Shown one piece after another: positions 7,903 through 15,942 of a DNA stretch of 64,000 bases; positions within the stretch are counted from its first letter, which is position 1; each line of letters opens with the position of its first letter. Origin of the DNA: Lachnospiraceae bacterium (GTDB lineage: Bacteria; Bacillota; Clostridia; Lachnospirales; Lachnospiraceae); assembly GCA_017614155.1 (NCBI GenBank), contig JAGACK010000053.1, positions 1-64,000 of the forward strand. Reading direction: 5' to 3'. The notes under the pieces were generated by a model, which was not told where the DNA came from, made no database searches, and worked only from the letters and a program-made list of their open reading frames with translations. A program made the position numbers and the translations under genes.

Positions 7903-9225
7903 ATGACACTTGATTACAATATCTTTATGGAACTGGCGGTCATACCGCTTGATATAGTCCTGCTCTGCAACCTGATCGTGCGATATACAAACCCGACAAA
8001 GGTTAATGTCGCTTTCCGAAGGCTTGCTTTTGCTGTGACGATCACGAATATCGTGGATGTCGTGACAGCGGTCGTGACGAGCGCGCATGACAGGGTCCCG
8101 AATTCCGTCCATTATCTGTTCAATATTTCCGATTCGGTTCTGGCCGCAGTTTCAGGATTTCTTTTCATTTATTATGTATATGCATACTCCTTTATGGAGC
8201 AGTCTGACCTGAGGCGCAGAAAGATATTCAACGGCGCCCTTTTAGGCATTGATATTGCGCTGCTTTTGACAAATCCGGTCACGGGCTGGGTCTTTACCTA
8301 TGATGCAGCAGGAAACTATGTTCACAATTTTCTGTTCATGCCCGTTGCCTACGGATTTCCGATGCTGTTTTTCTTCATTGGGTCACTGTATATGCTGACG
8401 CACAGGAAAAGATACAAAACGCGTCAGGTCGCGTCAATGCTTATCATCATAGTACTCGCTGCTGTTTTGTTTCTCATTCAGATGGTTTATTTCGACAATG
8501 TCCTTATTACATTTTTCATCGCATCGGTCGGGCTGCTCGTCATTTTCCTGTCTCTTGAAACACCTGAATATGAAAGACTTCTGTCGACCACAGCCGAACT
8601 GAACGAAGCCAAGGCAAGGGAAGCGGCGATAGCGGCTCAGGAAAGGCTTTCAAAGGAAGTGATGCTTGCGCTTTCCAAGGCGGTGGATGCAAAGGATCAT
8701 TATACGAACGGCCATTCACAGCGTGTGGCAGACTATGCGCGTGAGATGGCGCGCCGTATGGGTAAATCCGAAAAGGAACAGGAGGAGATCTATGAGCTGG
8801 GACTGCTCCACGATATCGGAAAGATCGGTATATCCGGTGATATAATAAACAAAAAGGGGAAGCTGACCAAAGAAGAATTTGATGAGATAAAAAAGCATAC
8901 GATCATCGGATGGGACATACTCAAGACCATAAACGAGATACCGTGGCTATCAAAGGGAGCCAGATGGCATCACGAACGCTTCGACGGAAAGGGTTATCCT
9001 GACGGGCTTTCAGGCAGCGAAATACCTGAGGAAGCAAGGATAATCTGCCTGGCAGACAGCTATGATGCCATGACTTCAAAACGTTCTTATTCCTCGCCCC
9101 GCGCTCAGGAGGATGTGCTGCGCGAGATCAAAAAGTGCAGCGGGACGCAGTTTGATCCCGATATAGCCGGGTATCTGATAAGCATGATCGAAGAAGACAG
9201 CGAATACAGGCTGAGGGAAGAGTGA
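7903..9225 (+). CDS. Membrane HD-GYP domain protein (probable c-di-GMP phosphodiesterase)
   Basis: 440 residues. Seven hydrophobic segments fill residues ~5-225, resembling a 7TM sensor. A short coiled linker follows (ELNEAKAREAAIAAQ), then a C-terminal HD-GYP domain. The signature is complete: GHSQRV, LHDIGKIG, HTIIGWDIL, WHHERFDGKGYPDG and ICLADSYDAMTS. HD-GYP proteins hydrolyse cyclic di-GMP or related cyclic dinucleotides; here the domain is cytoplasmic and presumably controlled by the membrane part. No strong ribosome site precedes ATG 7903. No GGDEF partner lies in the window. A second HD-GYP protein is at 56981. Confidence 0.88.
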   Translation: MTLDYNIFMELAVIPLDIVLLCNLIVRYTNPTKVNVAFRRLAFAVTITNIVDVVTAVVTSAHDRVPNSVHYLFNISDSVLAAVSGFLFIYYVYAYSFMEQSDLRRRKIFNGALLGIDIALLLTNPVTGWVFTYDAAGNYVHNFLFMPVAYGFPMLFFFIGSLYMLTHRKRYKTRQVASMLIIIVLAAVLFLIQMVYFDNVLITFFIASVGLLVIFLSLETPEYERLLSTTAELNEAKAREAAIAAQERLSKEVMLALSKAVDAKDHYTNGHSQRVADYAREMARRMGKSEKEQEEIYELGLLHDIGKIGISGDIINKKGKLTKEEFDEIKKHTIIGWDILKTINEIPWLSKGARWHHERFDGKGYPDGLSGSEIPEEARIICLADSYDAMTSKRSYSSPRAQEDVLREIKKCSGTQFDPDIAGYLISMIEEDSEYRLREE

Positions 9226-9226
9226 A

Positions 9227-9326
9227 GGGAGACAGGGGGACGGTCCTTTTGTCTCCCTGGGGGGTGACCTGCGGGAGCCGTGGCGAAGGGTGAAAAGGAG
9301 ACAAAAGGACCGTCCCCCTGTCTCCC
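9227..9326. repeat. REP-like inverted pair (copy 2)
   Basis: G-rich unit 9227-9256 and inverted unit 9296-9326 around a 40-nt spacer. It begins two bases after the HD-GYP stop and ends 24 bp before the MoxR start, so it fills the whole gap and may separate the transcripts. Confidence 0.9.
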
Positions 9327-9349
9327 AAGAATGAAACAGGAGTGATTTT

Positions 9350-10270
9350 ATGATCGAAAAGCTTGAAAAGCAGATAAATGAATACTTTGTAGGCAAGGAG
9401 GATGTGGTCAGAAAGGTCCTCATCTGCCTGCTGGCCGGCGGGCATGTGCTTTTGGAGGATGTGCCGGGTGTGGGAAAGACGACGCTTGCGCGCACGCTGG
9501 CAAAGTCGACCGACCTTTCCTTCGGCAGGATCCAGTTTACACCGGACACGCTGCCTTCCGATGTCGTCGGCGTCAGCATCTACAACATGAAGACCTGTGA
9601 GTTCGAATTCAGGGAGGGCGCCATCGCAAAGAACCTGATCCTTGCGGACGAGATAAACAGGACTTCTCCGAAGACCCAGGCAAGCCTGCTTGAGGCTATG
9701 GCTGAGGGACGGGTCACTGTTGACAAAAAAACCTATGATCTCCCCGACCCCTTTATGGTGATCGCGACACAGAACCCGGTGGAATTCATCGGCACCTATC
9801 CCCTGCCCGAAGCGCAGACGGACAGGTTCATGATGAGGCTGTCCGTAGGATATCCCGATAAGGAGCAGGAAAACCTGCTTGCGAAAAACCATATCGAAGG
9901 ACGGACTGTTGAGAATATCGAAAGCGTCTGTTCGGCTGAAGACATCAGAGAACTTCGCGGAAAGGTGAAGGATGTGCATGTAAGCGACGGAGTCATTGAT
10001 TATATCAGACAGATAACGGAGCTTACCAGAAGTGAGAAAAGGTTTGTGCTCGGCGCAAGCCCCAGAGCCACGCTCCAGCTTCTCGACGCATCCAGGGCCG
10101 CTGCATTTATTGAGGGAAGGGATTTTGTGAAACCTGATGATGCAAAGAACCTGGCGGTATATGTCCTGCACCACAGGCTCGTCCTGACACCGGAAAGCTC
10201 CATGGCGGGAGATGACACGGACAGTATAATTAAAGCGCTTCTGACCAGGGCGAAGGTTCCGATGGAGTGA
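9350..10270 (+). CDS. MoxR-family AAA ATPase
   Basis: 306 residues, normal length for MoxR. It shows Walker A GVGKTT, Walker B LILADEINR, the sensor region IATQNPVEFIGTYPLPEAQ with the DRF arginine, and the C-terminal lid (GASPRATLQLL). MoxR ATPases act as chaperone-like partners of proteins encoded beside them, typically a DUF58 protein and a transglutaminase-like membrane protein. That three-gene order occurs here with 4-bp or smaller gaps, so the operon assignment is strong. Target unknown. Confidence 0.92.
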   Translation: MIEKLEKQINEYFVGKEDVVRKVLICLLAGGHVLLEDVPGVGKTTLARTLAKSTDLSFGRIQFTPDTLPSDVVGVSIYNMKTCEFEFREGAIAKNLILADEINRTSPKTQASLLEAMAEGRVTVDKKTYDLPDPFMVIATQNPVEFIGTYPLPEAQTDRFMMRLSVGYPDKEQENLLAKNHIEGRTVENIESVCSAEDIRELRGKVKDVHVSDGVIDYIRQITELTRSEKRFVLGASPRATLQLLDASRAAAFIEGRDFVKPDDAKNLAVYVLHHRLVLTPESSMAGDDTDSIIKALLTRAKVPME

Positions 10271-10274
10271 GCCT

Positions 10275-11519
10275 ATGAGAAGGAACAGGATCATCCTGCT
10301 GATACTCTGGATCGCATCGCTTTTTGCGATATCATTTTACGGCGGAACGGTAAGCTACGGGATATTTGTGTTTCTGACACTCATCCCGGTTGTGGCCATT
10401 ATCTACATCCTCCTGGTCAGAGCCTTTTTCAGGATCTATCAGGAGATCGACGGAAGGGATCTGAAAGCGAACAGCCCGTCGGTCTTTTATTTCACGCTTC
10501 AGAATGAAAGCCCCATTGCATTCAGCGGAGTGCGGGTACTCTTTTATTCCTCCTTTTCGACGATAAGCGATCTTTCGGATCGTACGGAATACGGGCTTTT
10601 CCCGCATGACGGGATAAAGAAGCATACCCGTATCGTCTGCCGTTACAGGGGAGAGTACGAGGTCGGGATCAAAAGCATAGTGATCACGGATTTTCTCCGT
10701 CTTTTTTCCATCCCTTACAATAATAAAGAACCCTTCACGGTCACGGTAAAGCCTGACATCATCCATCTGACGGCGCTTAAAGGCGTGACGGATCTGGCGA
10801 GCACTGCCGATAGTCCGTTTGCCGAAAAGAATGAGCCGGATGTGCTTTCGAGGCAGTATGTTCCCGGAGATGATGTGCGTCTGATCAACTGGAAGGTTTC
10901 TGCCGCATCAGGCGGTCTCTTGGTCCGCGCTGAAACGGGTACCGGACAGCGCGGCATCGGCATCATCATGGATCCCAAAAGGTATGGCAGCAAAAAAGAG
11001 GATTATCTTGCGCCTGAAAACAGGATGCTTGAGGTTCTCATAGCTCTTGCCTTGTATTTCTGCAAAAAGAATGTTCCGGTAAATGTCTTTCACACACCGG
11101 TCCGGCACGAAAAGTCCGTTGTGGACATGAAGAGTTTTGATGCCTTTTATCAGAGGATTTCTGACTATTCCTTTAAGGAAGAAAACGATCCCGCTGTCCT
11201 TTTTGAGCAGGAGCAGAGAAGAGGCGAGATCTTTGAGATGAAGAGCGTCTTTTTCATTCTGAGAAAATGGGATGAAAAGGCAGCGGATTTCGCAGCAAAG
11301 CTGTCGCAGCGCAACATACCGGTGACGGTGTATCTTGTTGGGGGAGACAGGGGGACGGTCCTGTTGTCTCCTTTTGAGCGAAGAGTATCCGATGTCTCAA
11401 CTGATCTGAAAAAGGAGACAACAGGACCGTCCCCCTGTCTCCCTTGTCTCCCCTGTCTCCCCGAGCACATCTGTACCATCCATATCCCGACGGATGCTCC
11501 GCTTTCGGAGGTGATGTGA
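10275..11519 (+). CDS. DUF58 (vWA-like) membrane protein with in-frame REP-like insert
   Basis: 414 residues. Two N-terminal membrane segments (res 5-45) precede a beta-rich part and the DUF58 core (FAEKNEPDVLSRQYVPGDD, then INWKVSAASGGLLVR). It sits between moxR and the transglutaminase gene, the standard arrangement. Residues ~356-396 are encoded by a REP-like inverted pair (GGDRGTVLLSP ... TTGPSPCLP), inserted without breaking the frame ahead of the last ~18 residues (EHICTIHIP). The insert is near the C-terminus and may be tolerated. The stop overlaps the next start (GTGATGTGATGA). Confidence 0.88.
   Translation: MRRNRIILLILWIASLFAISFYGGTVSYGIFVFLTLIPVVAIIYILLVRAFFRIYQEIDGRDLKANSPSVFYFTLQNESPIAFSGVRVLFYSSFSTISDLSDRTEYGLFPHDGIKKHTRIVCRYRGEYEVGIKSIVITDFLRLFSIPYNNKEPFTVTVKPDIIHLTALKGVTDLASTADSPFAEKNEPDVLSRQYVPGDDVRLINWKVSAASGGLLVRAETGTGQRGIGIIMDPKRYGSKKEDYLAPENRMLEVLIALALYFCKKNVPVNVFHTPVRHEKSVVDMKSFDAFYQRISDYSFKEENDPAVLFEQEQRRGEIFEMKSVFFILRKWDEKAADFAAKLSQRNIPVTVYLVGGDRGTVLLSPFERRVSDVSTDLKKETTGPSPCLPCLPCLPEHICTIHIPTDAPLSEVM
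11341..11462. repeat. REP-like inverted pair inside DUF58 gene (copy 3)
   Basis: G-rich unit at 11341-11371, inverted unit at 11414-11443, then two extra tandem CTCCCxTGT steps up to 11462. It is read through in frame as about 41 codons of the DUF58 protein. Confidence 0.92.
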
Positions 11520-13702
11520 TGACAGATATCATCTTTGAACTGGCAAACATCATACCGTTAAGTCTTGCGGCGGCTCTTCCGGCGTTTCCGGATCAAAATG
11601 GATCCCGGCTGCTTTATTTTATCTGCGTTCTGATACCGGTCCTTGGCGTGATATCCCTGCACATGAAAAAAAGAGGCAGGCTTGTATTATACGGAACGGT
11701 CATCTCGCTTGCTGCAGGATCGCTGATCATGGCCGGACGGGAGAGCAGGCAGGCTTTTTTTGATGAATACTCGTGGACACCGTTTTTGATCCTGCTGTGT
11801 GCCGGGGTTTTCATATTTGAAGAGACTGCCTTAAGACACAGGAAGCTGAAGATCGTTTCCTGCGCGAGTCTGGTTTCGGTACTGATGTATATGCTGTTTT
11901 TCAGGATACAGGCAGGGCGGGTCCAGGTGGCGATGATGCTTTTTTATCTTTTGATCACAGCGGTCGAGGAGACAGGGATCCGCTGGAAGAGGGAAGGAGA
12001 CAACAGGACCGTCCCCATGTCTCCCCCCCTGTCTCCCCTGTCTCCTTTGCTGGCTGTTCTTATTATACTGATGTTTTTTAAGGCGCCGGAGAAGCCCTTT
12101 GAATGGAGGTTTGTGAAGAATGCCGCAGATTCGGCAAAGATTGCTTATGAGCGTCTGATAAGCCTGCTTGATCTGCAGAAAGGATGGGACAGTAAGGAGG
12201 CCCTGATGGGCTTTTCGGATGAAGGAGGACTGAAGGGAAGCATACACGGCAGATCGTATCCTGCGCTGTCCGTAACGACAGACAGGACAGATGACGGCAG
12301 GATCTATCTTTCGGGCAGGACCTTTGATCATTTTGACGGACGGGAATGGACGAAAACGGATGAGTCCGAAACAGACGGCAGGACTTATGATCTGCTGCTG
12401 ACTTATGCGGCTTTGCAAAAATTTGATCCAGCGAATCTTTACGATCATATCCGGAGCATGCATGTCACGGTTGAGTATGAGGGTGTCAGGACGGCGCTGC
12501 TTTTTGTTCCGCCCAAAATGCTCGTTCCGGCGCTTGATGAATCAGTGTCGGAAACGGGAGATGATATCGCTTTCAGGGGGAGAAAAAAGAGATATTACAA
12601 AGTGACGGGATACAGGATAAACGGGATCGCCGGAGATTTTCCGGATTTTCTGAAGACAGATGACGAGATCGGAAGGCAGGATTTTGATACGGCAAAAAAC
12701 AAGCTTCTCAGGAATGATGACAGATATTCCTATGAGGGTTTTCTTGAATACGAAGGACATGTAAAAGAGATATACGGGGGAGATCTTCAGCTGTCAGGGA
12801 AAATGAAGTCCCTCCTTGAAGAAAGGCTTGAAGGATGCGAGGGCGATGCAAAGAAACTGTCGGCCGCTGAGGAGATGCTCTCGGAAATGAGATATGATAC
12901 CGACCCGGGACAGATACCTGAGGAGATCCAAAGCGGTCCGGATTTCCTTGACTGGCTGATGTTTGAAAAACAGTCCGGCTACTGCGTGCATTATGCCACG
13001 GCGTTTGTGCTGATCGCAAGGTCGATGGGGATGCCTGCGCGCTTCGTACAGGGCTACAGCGTGAAGCCCGGAGGAAGACAGTTTGACATTATGTCAACCG
13101 ATGCGCATGCCTGGCCGGAGGTGTATCTGAAGGGGAAGGGGTGGATGATATACGAGCCCACTCCGGGATTTCGCGCCGTATCCGGATGGGGCACCCAGAC
13201 TCCTGCCGGGCAGGGGACGGCATATGGAAGCGATCTTGCGAAAAGATATGCGGGTGAGGATTCATATGACGGAGCGCAGGATGCAGCGCCTGCTGACGGC
13301 GGGGAAAAGATCTTTGATCCGAAAAAGGCGCTGGTACCTGCTGCATTGGTGCTTGTTTTTCTGATAGCATTCTTTTTCATCGACCGTCTGGTCAGGAGAT
13401 ACCGGTACAATGCGATGGATGAGAGAGAAAAGATCATTTCGTGCGCACAGCGGTCTGTAAAGCTGATGAAGAAATACGGCCTTGTCCTTCAGGATGGTGA
13501 GACCGTAAGCGAGCTTTCCATGCGGGCGCATGACAGAATCCCGCAGGACCTTCTCGGCCAGTTTGAGATATATGAAAAGACCCTGTATTCGGACGAGCGT
13601 CCCGGATGGAAGGATGTACTTGAAGTTGAAAAAGAAAGCAGGGAGCTGGCGCGCTTTATCCGCAGGCAGAAGTTCGCAGCGCTTGTCCCCCTGTCTCCCT
13701 AA
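11519..13702 (+). CDS. Transglutaminase-like membrane protein (TgpA-like)
   Basis: 727 residues from ATG 11519 (GGAGGTG ribosome site; overlaps the DUF58 stop). N-terminal membrane segments occupy ~res 5-190, a large outside region follows, then a transglutaminase-like core at ~res 475-560 with catalytic Cys (SGYCVHYATAF) and His (TDAHAWPEVY). The third position, normally Asp in a DPTPG block, reads YEPTPG. One membrane helix (~res 610-630) and a C-terminal DUF4129-like tail close it. Residues ~160-177 come from a REP-like unit. The stop codon itself comes from another repeat (ALVPLSP-stop), so the native C-terminus may have been altered. With MoxR and DUF58 it probably forms an envelope complex. 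Confidence 0.88.
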   Translation: MTDIIFELANIIPLSLAAALPAFPDQNGSRLLYFICVLIPVLGVISLHMKKRGRLVLYGTVISLAAGSLIMAGRESRQAFFDEYSWTPFLILLCAGVFIFEETALRHRKLKIVSCASLVSVLMYMLFFRIQAGRVQVAMMLFYLLITAVEETGIRWKREGDNRTVPMSPPLSPLSPLLAVLIILMFFKAPEKPFEWRFVKNAADSAKIAYERLISLLDLQKGWDSKEALMGFSDEGGLKGSIHGRSYPALSVTTDRTDDGRIYLSGRTFDHFDGREWTKTDESETDGRTYDLLLTYAALQKFDPANLYDHIRSMHVTVEYEGVRTALLFVPPKMLVPALDESVSETGDDIAFRGRKKRYYKVTGYRINGIAGDFPDFLKTDDEIGRQDFDTAKNKLLRNDDRYSYEGFLEYEGHVKEIYGGDLQLSGKMKSLLEERLEGCEGDAKKLSAAEEMLSEMRYDTDPGQIPEEIQSGPDFLDWLMFEKQSGYCVHYATAFVLIARSMGMPARFVQGYSVKPGGRQFDIMSTDAHAWPEVYLKGKGWMIYEPTPGFRAVSGWGTQTPAGQGTAYGSDLAKRYAGEDSYDGAQDAAPADGGEKIFDPKKALVPAALVLVFLIAFFFIDRLVRRYRYNAMDEREKIISCAQRSVKLMKKYGLVLQDGETVSELSMRAHDRIPQDLLGQFEIYEKTLYSDERPGWKDVLEVEKESRELARFIRRQKFAALVPLSP
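11995..12046. repeat. REP-like single unit inside transglutaminase-like gene
   Basis: A C-rich unit (GGAGACAACAGGACCGTCCC) followed by two extra CTGTCTCCC steps, read in frame between two N-terminal membrane segments. Confidence 0.88.
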
Positions 13703-13797
13703 AAAAGGAGACAACAGGACCGGTCTCCGCTCCGCTCCGGTCGGAGCCAAACAGACAGCCACTGGCTGTCTGGCTCCCCTGTCTCCCTGTCTCCCGG
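13686..13797. repeat. Composite REP-like element between convergent genes
   Basis: Fragments of the C-rich unit at both ends flank an unrelated inverted repeat (GAGCCAAACAGACAGCCA / TGGCTGTCTGGCTC, about 13745-13778). It supplies the stop codon of the transglutaminase-like gene and abuts the stop of the acyltransferase gene, so it fills the whole convergent junction. Confidence 0.75.
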
Positions 13798-14895
13798 TCA
13801 TGATGATTTTTTGAACAGGCTGTCGAGTTTTTTGAGCAGGAATGCAAGCGGTATCGAGGGGATAAGGATCGCGAGAACATAAAGGAAGGGGTTCTCTATG
13901 AAAAAGACGGGCTTGTTCCCCTCGTATATGAACGCAAAGGCAAAGATCTGGACAAAAAACGGATGGACCAGATAAAACTCCAGAGTCATGGCTCCCAGAA
14001 ATGACAGAATCCTGTTTCCGATGCGTATCTTCATTCCCAGCATGATCAGCATGAAAACAAAGGTGTAGGCGGATATCATCTGCGAAGGGGCCTCGAGAAG
14101 CTTGTGAAGGATCCCGTTGTAAGGCTTGCGCAGGATGCCGATGATCAGGGGATAATAATTACCCGCAACAAAGAAGATCAATGTTAAAAGAATATAAGCT
14201 GCAAGCTTTGCGGCATATCCTTTTTTTAATCTGTCAAGCCTGCTTTGGCTCTTGCCCGCAAAACCGGCGCCCACCGCAAAGAGATGGATGGTATTGTACC
14301 ACCACGACCCGGGTGAAAACAAAACGGCAAGGATGATGTAAAGGACTGTCCCGGCCCAGAGGAGAGGCATCCTCATCCGGTCTGCTTTTATTATGTGAAA
14401 ACAAAGGTAGAAAAGCGCATACATATAAAGGATGGCCGGTATGAACCAGATATAGTCATATACATTTATCCAAAGCGGGGGATAGATCTCCACGCCGCGG
14501 ATCTTTTCGGCAATAAAGAATACAAGCCAGACGACGGCTGTCGGAATGATGATCGGAAGAATTCTTCTTTTGAAGTAGCTTTTGAAGAAGTTTTCCTTTT
14601 TGCATGCAGTCCGCATGCCGTATCCGGAACAGAAAAGGAAGGCGGCTACGCAGAGGTATCCAAGATAGACGAACGCATCCAGCCCGTGACGGATGTATTT
14701 CGGGTTCATCCAGTCGGCGCAGGTCTTCTGTGACGCATGATGGAACAGGATCAGTATCGCGGCAAATCCGAGAAATGCCTTTGTCTGATGAAGTGACAGG
14801 ACCTCATCGTTCCATTCTCCCTTTTTTACAAATTTTGCGCCTGCAAAAAGGAGGATCAGCAGAAGCGGATAATAAGTAAATTGAAGCATGCTCAT
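13798..14895 (-). CDS. Acyltransferase family 3 membrane protein
   Basis: 365 residues, about ten hydrophobic helices. The family pattern is present: an early ILFHHAS block (the H-H motif of acyltransferase-3 enzymes), LFCSGYGM, the charged KRRILPIIIPT turn, WFIPAILYMY and a late FLGAMTLEFYLVHPF. Such enzymes move acyl groups onto sugars or surface polymers at the membrane. Substrate unknown. The start overlaps the stop of the MscS-like gene by 4 bp (ATGA), indicating an operon. Confidence 0.82.
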   Translation of the reverse strand: MSMLQFTYYPLLLILLFAGAKFVKKGEWNDEVLSLHQTKAFLGFAAILILFHHASQKTCADWMNPKYIRHGLDAFVYLGYLCVAAFLFCSGYGMRTACKKENFFKSYFKRRILPIIIPTAVVWLVFFIAEKIRGVEIYPPLWINVYDYIWFIPAILYMYALFYLCFHIIKADRMRMPLLWAGTVLYIILAVLFSPGSWWYNTIHLFAVGAGFAGKSQSRLDRLKKGYAAKLAAYILLTLIFFVAGNYYPLIIGILRKPYNGILHKLLEAPSQMISAYTFVFMLIMLGMKIRIGNRILSFLGAMTLEFYLVHPFFVQIFAFAFIYEGNKPVFFIENPFLYVLAILIPSIPLAFLLKKLDSLFKKSS

Positions 14896-15791
14896 TTTTC
14901 AGTTTCTCCCTGGTCTTTTATTATTACTGAAGAATAATTGTAAGGAATCTCAATGCCGTTTTTATCAAGTGCATCAAACACGGCTGTGTTGATCTGATCC
15001 TTCAGGAATTCGGTTGATGTTTTGGGCTCGTAATAGACAGTGACGGTCATGATGAGAGCGCTGTCTGCGATCTCTATGAAATAGACGGGAGCGTAGTCCA
15101 TGGAGCCGTCCTTCTGCTTTTTGCCGGGTATCGTATAAGGGTTGTCCCGTATCGTCCCTGCGATCACATCCTTTGTTTTTTCAATATCACTGTCATAGCC
15201 TACGGGGAACCTGAAGATGCAGGATCGCTTCACATAGCCGAAGCTGTAATTGCTGATCATGGCGGCATTTATCTTGCTGTTGGGGATCACCATGCGCAGG
15301 GTGTCGAGTCCTATGATGACCACATGTCTCATGGTGATGCTCTCAACGATACCGGCCCTGCCGTCATCGAGCTCGATCCTGTCTCCGAGATCGAAAGGCT
15401 TGTAGATGCTGATGAGAAGCCCGGAAAGGATATCCTTGATCACATCCTGAGCGGCAAAACCGATGATACCGGTGAGGACGGCGGCGCTGCCAAGCAGTGA
15501 CCTGCCTATGTTTTCCCAGCCGAGTATTGAGATCAGAGTGACCAATACTATGCCGACCCTGACCATTCTTTCAAGGAATTCCAGATGTATCCTCCTGCCC
15601 TGTTTTTTTTCAAGTATGCGGAAGATCTTGTGAGTTACCTTTTTCAGGAGCATGTATAACAGGATATATATGCCGACAGCCAATATCATGACAATGGCTA
15701 CGATAACGAAAGTGATTATCCCTGCTTTCGGTCCGGTAATCCCATTATTTGCAAGCTCATCCAGGATCGGTCTGTAAAATTCCTGCTTCAT
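14892..15791 (-). CDS. MscS-family mechanosensitive channel
   Basis: 299 residues with three membrane segments in the first ~135 residues. The pore helix is followed by GFAAQDVIKDILSGLLI, the conserved MscS stretch, then the beta domain (DLGDRIELDDGRAGIVESI) and the alpha/beta cytoplasmic part. Length is typical of small MscS. It would release solutes on hypo-osmotic shock. First gene of a two-gene minus-strand operon with the acyltransferase. Confidence 0.92.
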   Translation of the reverse strand: MKQEFYRPILDELANNGITGPKAGIITFVIVAIVMILAVGIYILLYMLLKKVTHKIFRILEKKQGRRIHLEFLERMVRVGIVLVTLISILGWENIGRSLLGSAAVLTGIIGFAAQDVIKDILSGLLISIYKPFDLGDRIELDDGRAGIVESITMRHVVIIGLDTLRMVIPNSKINAAMISNYSFGYVKRSCIFRFPVGYDSDIEKTKDVIAGTIRDNPYTIPGKKQKDGSMDYAPVYFIEIADSALIMTVTVYYEPKTSTEFLKDQINTAVFDALDKNGIEIPYNYSSVIIKDQGETEK

Positions 15792-15883
15792 ATCTTGTCC
15801 CCTTTTTTTATGTTTGCGACACCTTATATTCTACTGTTTATCCTGTTTTTTTTCAATCGGCGACAGCCCATCGACGGCAGAAC

Positions 15884-15913
15884 TTGCAAAACTGACCGGA
15901 AGGAAGGTAAAAT
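15884..15913 (+). promoter_or_regulatory. Putative promoter of NSS transporter
   Basis: TTGCAA (15884-15889), 18 bp, TAAAAT (15908-15913), 30 bp before the start codon. Confidence 0.45.
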
Positions 15914-15942
15914 ATAGATTTATAAAACCATAGGAGGGAAGT

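Noticed and set aside
9128-10294. 388-codon minus-strand open frame
   Set aside because: Covers moxR and a repeat pair in antisense; no domain, no ribosome site.
11444-11518. Upstream start for the transglutaminase-like gene
   Set aside because: It lies in repeat sequence; ATG 11519 has GGAGGTG and overlaps the DUF58 stop in the usual way.
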